This document shows, piece by piece, positions 1-7,501 of a stretch of 25,029 nt of DNA (its first letter is position 1; each line of letters opens with the position of its first letter). The stretch comes from Actinomycetota bacterium (GTDB lineage Bacteria; Actinomycetota; Actinomycetes; Nanopelagicales; Nanopelagicaceae), in contig NSHZ01000014.1 of assembly GCA_002737595.1 (NCBI GenBank), positions 1-25,029 of the forward strand. Reading direction: 5' to 3'. Under the pieces are notes generated by a model. The model was given only the letters and a program-made list of their open reading frames with translations, made no database searches and was not told the DNA's origin. The position numbers and the translations under genes were made by a program.

Positions 1-1047
1 CGGGGCAATTGGAATCAAGTCTTTATGTGGATCAATTCCGTGCGTCTTGCAAGAGACCAAGATGGTGGGAAATCTCTCTTCCCAATTAAGGTGTCGACCA
101 TCAAGCCACATATGCGGCTTACCGCTCTCCATCATGGCGCGCATGATCGCCTTTGCAACGACATCTCGTGGCGCCAGATCTTCCAAGGGGTGCAGGCCTT
201 TCATGATGTGATTACCTTCGAAATCCAAAATCGTGGCGCCTTCTCCGCGCAACGCTTCGCTAATCAAAGGTTGTTGCCCTTGGGCGGTACTACCTAGATA
301 CATGACTGTGGGGTGGAATTGCACAAACTCTAGGTCAGCAATAGCCGCGCCAGCGCGCAAGCCCATGGCGACTCCGTCACCAGTAGAAACCACGGGGTTT
401 GTGGTTTGCGCGTAGATCTGACCCATGCCACCCGTAGCAATTACAACCGCGCGCGCAAGCGCTTCGCCAACACCGTCACGTTGTCCTTCGCCAATAACGT
501 GAAGTGTGACGCCACAAATTGCGCCGTCTTTATTCTTGAGTGCGTCGATCACCAACGCGTTCTCAATTACTTCAATACCTGGATCTTGCGTGACTGCGGC
601 CAAGAGCGCACGGGAAACTTCTGCACCGGTGGCGTCTCCGCCAGCATGAATAATGCGATCTCGATGATGCCCGCCTTCGCGAGTAAAAGACATTTCACCG
701 GAAGCCACCTGATCAAAGACCGCACCGCGAGCTATAAGGCGACGTACCGCTTCTGGCCCTTCAGAGACCAATACTTTGACGGCTTCACGATCACAGAGTC
801 CAGCGCCAGCTTCTAGAGTGTCTTCCTCATGTTGTGCGGGTGTATCTCCAGGTCCAAGAGCAGCAGCAATGCCACCCTGTGCCCATTTGGTGGAGCCCGC
901 ATCCACCCGCGCCTTAGTGACGATGAGAACCGAAAGATCAGCGCTTCGAAGTTGAAGTGCAGTGGTAAGCCCAGCGACGCCGGATCCAATCACAATGACG
1001 TCCGCGCGCATGCGCCAACCAGGAACACCACTCTTCAAGGTCCTCAT
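1..1047 (-). CDS. nadB: L-aspartate oxidase, N-terminal 349 residues (cut by window edge)
   Basis: This FAD enzyme oxidises L-aspartate to iminoaspartate, the first step of de novo NAD synthesis; quinolinate synthase (NadA) uses the product. The dinucleotide-binding motif GSGVAGL lies at residues 21-27, followed by WAQGGIAAAL, which is typical of L-aspartate oxidases, then QFHPT, SEALRGEGA and APRDVVAKAI, all hallmarks of the succinate dehydrogenase/NadB flavoprotein fold. The family is usually about 520-550 residues, so the C-terminal third lies beyond position 1. I chose the ATG at 1047 because it overlaps the panC stop as ATGA and has GGTGGAG five bases upstream. A second in-frame ATG at 1011 would remove only 12 residues. 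It is translationally coupled to panC, so NAD and pantothenate synthesis share a transcript. Identity is firm; NadB is favoured over fumarate reductase by WAQGGIAAAL and by context. Confidence 0.95.
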   Translation of the reverse strand, partial: MRTLKSGVPGWRMRADVIVIGSGVAGLTTALQLRSADLSVLIVTKARVDAGSTKWAQGGIAAALGPGDTPAQHEEDTLEAGAGLCDREAVKVLVSEGPEAVRRLIARGAVFDQVASGEMSFTREGGHHRDRIIHAGGDATGAEVSRALLAAVTQDPGIEVIENALVIDALKNKDGAICGVTLHVIGEGQRDGVGEALARAVVIATGGMGQIYAQTTNPVVSTGDGVAMGLRAGAAIADLEFVQFHPTVMYLGSTAQGQQPLISEALRGEGATILDFEGNHIMKGLHPLEDLAPRDVVAKAIMRAMMESGKPHMWLDGRHLNWEERFPTILVSCKTHGIDPHKDLIPIAP

Positions 1048-1850
1048 CGGATCTCCACCAGATCATTATCGATCAAACGGACACCATCTAGCGAGGCGGC
1101 CAGAATTGCACGCGCTTGACCTCGGAATTCATCACTAATCGGCGCCCAAGTAAGTGGATCGATGAGTTCTAGGTACTCAACTTCCAGCGGAGCCCCCAGG
1201 AGGTTGCGCGCCTCAATAAGGCGCACGCTTGCCGGCTTAGAACTTCCTTGAAGATGACGAAGAGCCGCGGGAAGTCGCGCCGCAACTTCCCGCTGCGTGA
1301 TAAAGCGATTTCGACTTGCCATCGCTAGACCATCGCTCTCACGAATCGTTGGACCAGCAAGAATTTCAATGGGTAATGAGTGCGCTTTTACCATCTGGCG
1401 AATCAGGGCGAGTTGCTGAAAATCTTTTTCGCCAAAGATGGCAACTGACGGATTCACTAATTGAAAGAGTCTACGAACAACTGTAAGCATGCCAGCGAAA
1501 TGGCCTGGCCTGTGAACACCTTCGAATACGCTGCCTAACCAACCAGCATCTTCTAATTTCGTTTCGCCTGGAAAAATCTCTGATTGCGACGGGATCCAGA
1601 GAAGGTCGACACCGGCACCCGCAGCCAGAGCAGCATCGGCATCTTCTGTGCGCGGATACTTTGCAAGGTCAGCTACGTTATTAAATTGCAACGGATTCAC
1701 AAAAATACTCATCACCACCACGTCGCACTGCGGGCGGATGGCATCCACGAGCGAGAGGTGACCAGCATGGAGCGCGCCCATCGTGGGGATGAGTCCAATG
1801 CGCTCACCACTGGGTAGAGATTTTCTGATGCCGTCAGTGATGATCTTCAT
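1044..1850 (-). CDS. panC: Pantothenate synthetase
   Basis: PanC joins pantoate and beta-alanine using ATP to make pantothenate, the coenzyme A precursor, in the cytoplasm. The ATP-binding HxGH-type signature PTMGALHAGH is at residues 22-31. Further family blocks are VNPLQFNNVADLAKYPR, FGEKDFQQL (pantoate and ATP contacts) and SRNRF, the counterpart of the KMSKS-like loop. At 268 residues it is a little shorter than the usual 280-310, but no core motif is missing. Its ATG overlaps the stop of the upstream DUF2520 gene and its own TGA overlaps the nadB start, so the three genes are read as one coupled unit. In many actinomycetes panD follows panC; here nadB takes that place. Confidence 0.96.
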   Translation of the reverse strand: MKIITDGIRKSLPSGERIGLIPTMGALHAGHLSLVDAIRPQCDVVVMSIFVNPLQFNNVADLAKYPRTEDADAALAAGAGVDLLWIPSQSEIFPGETKLEDAGWLGSVFEGVHRPGHFAGMLTVVRRLFQLVNPSVAIFGEKDFQQLALIRQMVKAHSLPIEILAGPTIRESDGLAMASRNRFITQREVAARLPAALRHLQGSSKPASVRLIEARNLLGAPLEVEYLELIDPLTWAPISDEFRGQARAILAASLDGVRLIDNDLVEIR

Positions 1851-2743
1851 GACGCATCACCCAGCAAGGCCAGGAGCGATGTGGCACGTTCTGCGGTGAG
1901 CATCCCAGAAGCGAGTGCACGCTCCGCGGTCAGCCTGCCAAGGACCCGATAAGGCTGTAGTAATTCGGGATGCTCTCGTTTAATTGTTTCAATATGCGCC
2001 GCCACAGAACCCACATCGCCACGAGCAATCGGTCCCGTGAGTGCCTGATCCCCACGTCGCAGGACGTTATCTACCGCCGCATCAAGAAGTGGATGAAGAA
2101 GCGCTTCACTTTCTCTAATGCCGATAGATTTCAAAAGATCAGCGCCTTGCGCCACAATCGAAGTGATGAAGTTCGTGCTCCATGCGAGCGCAAGGTGATA
2201 CGTGGCGCGGTCTTCTTCTGCAATCGTGATGGGCTCGCCGCCCATTTCAATAACCAGCGCTTGCGCAATGGGGAGAAGTTGAGTGGGCGCCGTCACGCCG
2301 AAGAATGCGCCCTGCATTCTCTTCAGATCTACTGAAGTTCCAGAAAAAGTCATAATGGGATGAATGGCGAGTGGCAGGATATTGCTCGAAAGGACATCGT
2401 TAAAAATCCCCGCACCAAACCGTCCAGCTGCATGCACCAGAATCTGCCCAGCTTGCAGCGCTCCGGTGGTGTGTAATCCGTGGGCCAATTCGGCAAGGGC
2501 ATCATCTGGGGGCGTCAAAAGTAAGAGATCGGAGGTGCGTGCTACTTCATCTGCGGAAAGTATCGGCACCCCGGGAAGGAGCAACTCAGCACGGTCTTTC
2601 GAGGCGTTGCTCACCGCGTGAATGCCAACGACCACGTGCCCCGCAGCAGCAAGTGCAGCGGCAAAAGGCGCGCCCACTCTCCCGGCGCCGATTAAACCGA
2701 CGCGCAGGCGTGCTGTATCGACTTGCCCTGCACTCATGCTCAT
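1847..2743 (-). CDS. Rossmann-like and DUF2520 domain protein
   Basis: This 298-residue protein has an N-terminal NAD(P)-binding Rossmann domain with GLIGAGRVG at residues 16-24, and a C-terminal helical DUF2520 domain with HPIMTF and LTGPIARGD, which are characteristic of that family. The architecture resembles ketopantoate reductase and F420-dependent NADP reductases. Homologues sit directly upstream of panC in mycobacteria and streptomycetes (established gene order), and here the stop overlaps the panC start as ATGA. A role in pantothenate supply, for instance reducing ketopantoate, is an inference from fold and position; the reaction is not known to me. I use the ATG at 2743; an alternative ATG lies two codons later. 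The ribosome binding site is weak (GGAAC). Confidence 0.85.
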   Translation of the reverse strand: MSMSAGQVDTARLRVGLIGAGRVGAPFAAALAAAGHVVVGIHAVSNASKDRAELLLPGVPILSADEVARTSDLLLLTPPDDALAELAHGLHTTGALQAGQILVHAAGRFGAGIFNDVLSSNILPLAIHPIMTFSGTSVDLKRMQGAFFGVTAPTQLLPIAQALVIEMGGEPITIAEEDRATYHLALAWSTNFITSIVAQGADLLKSIGIRESEALLHPLLDAAVDNVLRRGDQALTGPIARGDVGSVAAHIETIKREHPELLQPYRVLGRLTAERALASGMLTAERATSLLALLGDAS

Positions 2744-2816
2744 ATAGGTCGTTCCAGTCCTCGTCGGGTACCAGACGTAATGAGTGTAAAGCCAGGAGCA
2801 TGGAAGAATCCACTTC

Positions 2817-3893
2817 GTGCCGACATATGCGCTGGGACCGGTCTCCGGGGATCATCAGATCCTCGCAGATCACCCGGCCTCACATGGTGGACTTCGCCTC
2901 CACCTCGAGGCTTCCGATGGGGTGATTGAGAGCGCCCGAATCGAGCACGGTTTCATGAATCGTGGCGTCGAACACCTCTTCCCCGCTCGGGATTATCGCC
3001 AAGGCCTCATGATGGCCAACCGACACGATTGGAGCGCACCAAGTAGTGGCGAGTTTGCTTACGCGCTCGCCGTTGAATCGCTTTTAGGACTCAAGACTCC
3101 CCCGCGCGCTGATCTCATCCGTGTCATCATCGCTGAATTGGATCGCGCCTCATCGCACGCGCTCTTTCTCGCAGCCCTTCCCGGGTTCATTTCGCCACTC
3201 TTAGAGCTTCGCGAAAAGTTACAAAGTATTTTGGAAGCGGCCACTGGCGCTCGCATGCATCACCACATGATCGTCATCGGTGGAATTCACCACGATGTCG
3301 ACCTCACTTGGCTCGCAGGAGGGATTGCCCCGCTGTTGGATGAGTTTCAAGCGGTTGATGTAGCAAGCTTCGCTGCAGAGTGGAAAGACGTAGGAAGAGT
3401 TTCAAGCGAGACCTTATTAAGTCATGGTGCCAGTGGAATCATTTTGCGCGCTGCCGGCAGCGACCTAGATGAGAGAGTAATCCGACCCTACTCTGGCTAC
3501 TCCGCACTCCCAATGAAGGCGAGCACCGGGCAAACAGGTGATGTGTCGGCGCGCATTCTCATGCTTCACGATGAGATCCTGGCTTCCCTTCAATACGTCT
3601 TAGACGCAATAGCCGCTGCGGACGAACTGACTGACCAAGAGATTTTGCAGCGCACACCCAAGAATTTGCGATTGCCCGACGGTGAGATCTTTGTAAATGT
3701 TGAAGGTGCGTTAGGTATAACCGGCGTTGCGCTCTTCTCTGAAGGTGATCGATCGCCCGCCAGATTGCGCCTACGCACGCCTTCCATGGGAAATCTCTCG
3801 GCGCTAGAAGAAGCGCTACCCGGGCTCAAGCTAGATCACCTCGAAATGATGTTGGCCTCCTGGCCATTTCTGCCAGGCGATCTCGACCGCTAA
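2817..3893 (+). CDS. Standalone NuoD-like (complex I 49-kDa subunit family) protein
   Basis: This 358-residue protein belongs to the NuoD/hydrogenase large-subunit superfamily. Matches to NuoD include DHPASHGGLRL at residues 18-28 (NuoD: QHPSTHGVLRL), HGFMNRGVEHL, FAYALAVESLLG, PPRADLIRVIIAELDRASSH and the C-terminal PFLPGDLDR. It has no CxxC pairs, so it is not a nickel hydrogenase. No other nuo gene is nearby. Lone second copies called NuoD2 occur near the panC region in Streptomyces, as I recall. The conserved quinone-site histidine appears as His23, but the position of the quinone-binding tyrosine is Trp72. The start is GTG 2817, with GGAAGA nine bases upstream; an in-frame stop at 2787 limits any extension. 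It diverges from the DUF2520 gene across 73 bp. Family is firm, function unknown. Confidence 0.82.
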   Translation: MPTYALGPVSGDHQILADHPASHGGLRLHLEASDGVIESARIEHGFMNRGVEHLFPARDYRQGLMMANRHDWSAPSSGEFAYALAVESLLGLKTPPRADLIRVIIAELDRASSHALFLAALPGFISPLLELREKLQSILEAATGARMHHHMIVIGGIHHDVDLTWLAGGIAPLLDEFQAVDVASFAAEWKDVGRVSSETLLSHGASGIILRAAGSDLDERVIRPYSGYSALPMKASTGQTGDVSARILMLHDEILASLQYVLDAIAAADELTDQEILQRTPKNLRLPDGEIFVNVEGALGITGVALFSEGDRSPARLRLRTPSMGNLSALEEALPGLKLDHLEMMLASWPFLPGDLDR

Positions 3894-3901
3894 ACCCAGA
3901 G

Positions 3902-3913
3902 TAGAATCTACTG
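3902..3913 (+). promoter_or_regulatory. Probable leaderless promoter -10 box
   Basis: TAGAAT at 3902-3907 is followed by exactly six bases and then the ATG at 3914. This TANNNT-N6-ATG spacing is the usual signature of leaderless transcripts in actinomycetes, with transcription starting at the A of ATG. No ribosome binding site precedes the ATG, which fits. The box lies inside a 13-bp palindrome (3900-3912). No good -35 hexamer is visible. Confidence 0.5.
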
Positions 3914-4462
3914 ATGGCCACCAACCCGGATCGCTCTTCCTACTTTCCGGCGATAGAGAAGAAGTACGGGCAGCCTATGTCGTACTGGTTTGCCCATATG
4001 AAAGAGATTGCGGATCGAAAGTATCCCGAGCAAATTGCGTTCCTGCGCGAGAATCACGGTTTAAGTCAGGCACATGCCAACGCGCTTGTCTTGTACTCGC
4101 GAGGCTCGATGAGTTCAAAAAGATATAACACTGTTGATCAATATCTAGCCCAGTTTGATGAAACGAAGCAAACCACGGTGCTAGGAATAATCAAGACACT
4201 GAGTACCAAGTATCCAAAAGCCGAATGGGTAATCGCTTGGAATCAGCCAATGTTGAAATACCAGGATCAGTACATCTTTGGAGTCACTGTCTTAAAGAAC
4301 CATATTTTGATGGCACCCTGGAGTACCGATGTCCTCAATGATTTTCTACCAAGACTCACTGGTTACGAAGTGAACAAAAAGACCTTCAAGATTCCAGTCG
4401 ATTGGAAGATCGACGCGAAATTACTGAAAGAGATGGTTGCTGCCAGAATTGCCGAGTTCTAG
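3914..4462 (+). CDS. DUF4287 and DUF1801 (YdhG-like) domain protein
   Basis: This 182-residue soluble protein has two parts. Residues 1-65 (YFPAIEKKYG, YWFAHM, LRENHGLSQAHANALVLYSRG) match DUF4287. Residues about 85-180 (WVIAWNQPMLKY, FGVTVLKNHILMAP, TFKIPVDWKIDAKLLKEMV) match DUF1801, the YdhG/frataxin-like fold for which an iron-chaperone role has been proposed in Bacillus. No catalytic residues are recognisable, and function is unknown. It follows the NuoD-like gene by 20 bp on the same strand, but a leaderless-type -10 box in that gap suggests it can be transcribed alone. It could otherwise form a two-gene operon with the NuoD-like gene. Domain assignment is good; any iron-related role is inference. 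Confidence 0.75.
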   Translation: MATNPDRSSYFPAIEKKYGQPMSYWFAHMKEIADRKYPEQIAFLRENHGLSQAHANALVLYSRGSMSSKRYNTVDQYLAQFDETKQTTVLGIIKTLSTKYPKAEWVIAWNQPMLKYQDQYIFGVTVLKNHILMAPWSTDVLNDFLPRLTGYEVNKKTFKIPVDWKIDAKLLKEMVAARIAEF

Positions 4463-4565
4463 GTCAAGTAATTTAACCTCATCGAATCCAATTCGACGCC
4501 ATTTCTTCACCTGCCATTCATCGAGCCCCACGCCTTTGAGGTCGGCTCCATACCATTATTGAAGT

Positions 4566-4600
4566 GCTTCCCCTTAAACGTCCAACAAACGAAGGGAAGT
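4566..4600 (+). promoter_or_regulatory. Hairpin covering the ribosome binding site of the zinc-ribbon gene
   Basis: GCTTCCC at 4566-4572 can pair with GGGAAGT at 4594-4600 (one G-U pair), and after one bulged C, TT at 4574-4575 pairs with AA at 4592-4593. The loop is 16 bases. The 3' arm contains the ribosome binding site AAGGGA (4592-4597), which is seven bases from the ATG at 4605, so folding would hide it. A possible -10 box TACCAT at 4551-4556 would start the transcript just before the hairpin. The pairing is seen in the sequence; a regulatory role is inference. Confidence 0.45.
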
Positions 4601-4604
4601 TGCC

Positions 4605-4787
4605 ATGTCAAATTATCTTGAATATCCAACTTGTTTCGCTTGTCGTTCCATTGATTTGGAAATAGTTGCGCATGCTGATTTTGGTCCCATGTTCACGTGC
4701 GATGAGTGTGAATATTCCTGGGTGGCCTCATTCGAGAGTATCGATCCTGAGATTTCTCAAATCGTAGTAAAACTTAAGGTCGCCTAA
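4605..4787 (+). CDS. Small zinc-ribbon protein, 60 residues
   Basis: Two CxxC pairs, C10-F-A-C13 and C32-D-E-C35, are spaced as in a zinc ribbon, and the layout (PTCFAC, then FTCDECEYSW) resembles the N-terminal zinc ribbon of PhnA-type proteins. The rest is an acidic, beta-rich tail with no recognisable domain. The start is supported by AAGGGA seven bases upstream. The gene lies alone, 142 bp after the DUF1801 gene, and converges with the DUF3180 gene with only 15 bp between the stops, leaving no room for a clear terminator. Likely a metal-binding adaptor or regulator; actual function unknown. Confidence 0.72.
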   Translation: MSNYLEYPTCFACRSIDLEIVAHADFGPMFTCDECEYSWVASFESIDPEISQIVVKLKVA

Positions 4788-4802
4788 CCACGACGGCAAG
4801 TC

Positions 4803-5225
4803 TTACTCGCTCTTAGATTGGGGCGCCCGTAAGCGTCGTTCTAGGGCGATCCCTAGGTATGTCAAAAGTAGCGCAGCCGCAGTATTCGCTAACGCAGTGA
4901 TGACTTGATCTCGAGCAAATCTGCTACTCATATCTGGAATTTGGTAGAGAGCAAAGCCGAGATAGAGCCCACCGATGATGGCGCCACCGTGAGAACTGGT
5001 CTTCGCGAGAAGTGCCAACCGACCCACAAAAGTTAAAGGGAGCGAGTTGACCCTCCTTGTCGTCAAAAGTACAAGTGCGGAGAAGAGGAGAATGAGTAAG
5101 GCACTTTGCCACGTTAATTCTGGCATGGCCGTTCCAGCACTATGAATCGCAGTAAAAATCGCCCAGCCGGCCACTAGGCCCACAACAAATAGTGCCACGA
5201 GCAATCTCATCTTGGTAGGTTTCAT
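4803..5225 (-). CDS. DUF3180 integral membrane protein
   Basis: This 140-residue protein has four predicted membrane segments (about residues 7-28, 41-58, 80-97 and 108-126) and the family motif LAKTSSHGGAIIGGLYLG, in which LAKxSSHxGA is typical of DUF3180. The family is largely actinobacterial and is found next to folK (for example Rv3605c beside folK in M. tuberculosis, from memory). Its ATG overlaps the folK stop as ATGA, making it the last gene of the folate operon. The cytoplasmic C-terminal tail is basic (LERRLRAPQSKSE). No biochemical function is known; co-translation with folate genes suggests a linked but undefined role. Confidence 0.85.
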   Translation of the reverse strand: MKPTKMRLLVALFVVGLVAGWAIFTAIHSAGTAMPELTWQSALLILLFSALVLLTTRRVNSLPLTFVGRLALLAKTSSHGGAIIGGLYLGFALYQIPDMSSRFARDQVITALANTAAALLLTYLGIALERRLRAPQSKSE

Positions 5226-5689
5226 AATCCGACACCCGCCGCTTGCAACTCGTCGGCAATGAAGCGTACAGATCCTTTACCTACCAAGGTGGCATCTGGT
5301 TCCACCTCTAACCAGGGGACCAATACGAAAAGTCGTTCATGCGCTCTTGGATGTGGGAGCGTGAGTTCTGGTTCGAAGCTCACTTCGTCTCCAAAGGAGA
5401 CAATGTCTATATCCAGAGTGCGAGCGCCCCAACGAATTTCACGTTCTCGACCAGCGGCCTCTTCAAGCTTGGAAGTTCTTTTAAGAAGTTCATAGGCCGT
5501 ACCGCTCCACTCTCCCACCACAACAGCATTGAAGAATTCTGGCTGATCTTCAATGCCGACCGGAGCGGTTTGATAGATCCTCGAAGCTTTCGATTCCTTC
5601 AATATTTCACTGAGTTGATTAATTGTTTGGTAAACCATGGTTTCGGCGTCGCCGAGATTTGCTCCAATTGAGAGCACGACGTGCGTCAT
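5222..5689 (-). CDS. folK: HPPK, 6-hydroxymethyl-7,8-dihydropterin pyrophosphokinase
   Basis: FolK transfers pyrophosphate from ATP to 6-hydroxymethyl-7,8-dihydropterin, preparing it for condensation with p-aminobenzoate by FolP. The 155-residue protein starts with LSIGANLGD and carries QPEFFNAVV, RWGARTLDIDIVSFG (the HPPK signature, with the two metal-binding Asp residues in DID) and LPHPRAHERLFVLVPW. Length matches the family. ATGA overlaps join it to folB upstream and DUF3180 downstream, indicating coupled translation. Confidence 0.96.
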   Translation of the reverse strand: MTHVVLSIGANLGDAETMVYQTINQLSEILKESKASRIYQTAPVGIEDQPEFFNAVVVGEWSGTAYELLKRTSKLEEAAGREREIRWGARTLDIDIVSFGDEVSFEPELTLPHPRAHERLFVLVPWLEVEPDATLVGKGSVRFIADELQAAGVGL

Positions 5690-6042
5690 GGCCGCGTGAT
5701 GGTTACAGAGACGTCCGCGAAAGGAACTTCAATAGGTGCGGTCGGCTTATGAACGGTCACCACAACCGACTGCACCAACTTACGCTTCAAAATTTTCGAT
5801 GCTATGCGCTCCGCCAGTGCTTCGATGAGATTCACTGGATCGCCCACGATTTCAGCATGCACGTCATTGGCAACTTCGCCGTAATGAACGCTCTTTGTTA
5901 AGTCATCGCTCGTGCCAGCTGGCACTAGCTCGAGATGTAGCGTTACATCGACTATGAATTCTTGGCCATCCGCGCGTTCGGCAGGTAAGACTCCGTGATA
6001 CCCAACACCCTTGATCCCTGTGATTGATATGGAGTCGGTCAT
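5686..6042 (-). CDS. folB: Dihydroneopterin aldolase
   Basis: FolB cleaves 7,8-dihydroneopterin to 6-hydroxymethyl-7,8-dihydropterin and glycolaldehyde, the step before FolK. The 118-residue protein shows the family pattern GIKGVGYHGVLPAERADGQEFIVDV near the N-terminus (with the conserved tyrosine and glutamate region), then VHYGEVANDV, NLIEALAERIA and VTVHKPTAPIEVPFADVSV. I chose the ATG at 6042 because it overlaps the folP stop as ATGA. A TTG at 6054 would add four residues with no support. The stop overlaps the folK start in the same manner. Confidence 0.95.
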   Translation of the reverse strand: MTDSISITGIKGVGYHGVLPAERADGQEFIVDVTLHLELVPAGTSDDLTKSVHYGEVANDVHAEIVGDPVNLIEALAERIASKILKRKLVQSVVVTVHKPTAPIEVPFADVSVTITRP

Positions 6043-6884
6043 TTCTTGCCCCAACGCGTGACTACTTCGATGGCATCTCGACTATCGCGCACATTATGTA
6101 CGCGCACTCCCCAGACTTTGCGCTCCGCCAACATAGTGGTGACTGCAATAGTGGCGGCTTCGCGCTCCTTCACATCACGATCGCCTTCGCCCTCGTTGAG
6201 AAGTCTTCCTAGGAAGCGTTTGCGAGAAGCGCCAACAAGTAGCGGACGCTTCAATTTCTCGAAGCTTTCAATGGCTTGAAGCACATCCCAATTATGATCT
6301 GGCTCTTTGGCGAACCCAAGGCCTGGATCGAGAATTATCTGATCGATCTCTACCCCAGCCTTGGTGAGTTTTTCAATTCGCTCGGCTAACTCACGCCGCA
6401 CTTCCTTTGCGGTGACTTCATAAACCGCGAGTTTTTGCATGGAGTCCGAGAATCCACGCCAATGCATCACCACGTACGGCACTCGGACATCTGCGATCAG
6501 TCGAGGCATGTCGCTGTCGGCAAGTCCTCCACTTACATCGTTAACGATAGAGGCACCTGCGGCAATCGCTTCCTCAGCCACTTCTGCACGCATCGTGTCA
6601 ATGCTGAGCACGGTGTCGTAATCAGCTAGGGCTCTCAGCACGGGCAGTACCCGCGCTTTTTCTTCCTCAGGGGAGATGCGAGAAGCTCCTGGGCGGGTGG
6701 ATTCACCGCCAATATCGATGATGTCCACACATTCGCGAATCATTTGAATGCCGCGCATCACGGCACTCTCTGTGCCCGCATTTTCGCCGCCATCGGAGAA
6801 GGAATCGGGTGTGACGTTGATGATGCCCATCACCAACGTGCGCTTGGGTTTGTGGAGAAACTCTGGCAACCCAAGGACGCGCAT
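6039..6884 (-). CDS. folP: Dihydropteroate synthase
   Basis: FolP condenses 6-hydroxymethyl-7,8-dihydropterin pyrophosphate with p-aminobenzoate to give dihydropteroate; the family is the target of sulfonamides. Motifs in order are MGIINVTPDSFSDGG (pterin site and substrate loop), DIIDIGGESTRPGA (second loop), SIDTMRAEVA, IVNDVSGG, ILDPGLGFAKEPDHNW and LVGASRKRFLG. The 281-residue length is normal. Start ATG 6884 lies two bases after the folE stop, with GGGAAG overlapping the end of folE as ribosome binding site. The gene sits in the actinobacterial order folE-folP-folB-folK. Confidence 0.97.
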   Translation of the reverse strand: MRVLGLPEFLHKPKRTLVMGIINVTPDSFSDGGENAGTESAVMRGIQMIRECVDIIDIGGESTRPGASRISPEEEKARVLPVLRALADYDTVLSIDTMRAEVAEEAIAAGASIVNDVSGGLADSDMPRLIADVRVPYVVMHWRGFSDSMQKLAVYEVTAKEVRRELAERIEKLTKAGVEIDQIILDPGLGFAKEPDHNWDVLQAIESFEKLKRPLLVGASRKRFLGRLLNEGEGDRDVKEREAATIAVTTMLAERKVWGVRVHNVRDSRDAIEVVTRWGKK

Positions 6885-6886
6885 GG

Positions 6887-7501
6887 TTACTTCCCGAGCG
6901 CCAATTGCATAGCCTCGGCACGGGTTGCAGGGTCGCGAAGCTGTCCGCGCACCGCGCTTGTTACTGTGCGGGCAGTGGACTTGCGCACACCACGCATCGA
7001 CATGCAGAGATGCTCACAATCAATAATCACAATGACGCCGAGTGGTTCCAGAATGCGTACGAGAGCATCGGCAATCTGACTGGTGAGTCGCTCTTGAACT
7101 TGCGGGCGCTTTGCGTACACATCAACGAGGCGAGCTAGTTTCGACAGACCCGTGATGCGCCCACTCTCCCCCGGGATGTATCCGATGTGGGCTTTGCCAT
7201 GGAAAGGAACTAAGTGATGTTCGCATTGCGAAAAGACTTCGATATCTCTCACGATAACTAGCTCGTGATGATCCATATCAAATGTCGTCGTTAACACATC
7301 ATCAGGTGACATCCAGAGTCCGGCGTAACTCTCCTTGAGTGAGCGAGCCACGCGTGCTGGAGTCTGCGCCAAGCCGTCGCGATCAGGATCTTCACCAATG
7401 GCCAGCAACAATTCCCGAACAGCCTTTTGCGCACGGGCCTCGTCAAAGGCGCCCGTTACTTGGCCATCGTGAGGGATCGAGACTGGACCGATGTCACTCA
7501 T
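6887..7501 (-). CDS. folE: GTP cyclohydrolase I
   Basis: FolE converts GTP to 7,8-dihydroneopterin triphosphate, the first step of folate synthesis. The zinc ligands are visible in [18 protein letters not shown] and in [34 protein letters not shown] is the family signature. It is 204 residues from the ATG at 7501. That start overlaps the end of ftsH by eight bases and has GGAGG at 7511-7515, nine bases upstream; the in-frame upstream extension into ftsH has no comparable support. It leads the four folate genes and is coupled to ftsH. Confidence 0.97.
   Translation of the reverse strand: MSDIGPVSIPHDGQVTGAFDEARAQKAVRELLLAIGEDPDRDGLAQTPARVARSLKESYAGLWMSPDDVLTTTFDMDHHELVIVRDIEVFSQCEHHLVPFHGKAHIGYIPGESGRITGLSKLARLVDVYAKRPQVQERLTSQIADALVRILEPLGVIVIIDCEHLCMSMRGVRKSTARTVTSAVRGQLRDPATRAEAMQLALGK

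Noticed and set aside
406..816. 136-codon plus-strand reading frame opposite nadB
   Set aside because: The minus strand here encodes a convincing L-aspartate oxidase; the plus-strand frame has no recognisable domain or ribosome binding site and is a shadow.
2817..3893. Nickel-iron hydrogenase large subunit
   Set aside because: Both CxxC nickel-binding pairs are absent; the conserved blocks match NuoD instead.
4440..4560. Minus-strand frame giving GLDEWQVKKWRRIGFDEVKLLDLELG across the DUF1801 gene end
   Set aside because: It looks protein-like and might be a remnant, but it is very short, has only a GTG start and overlaps a real gene end. I cannot match it to a family.
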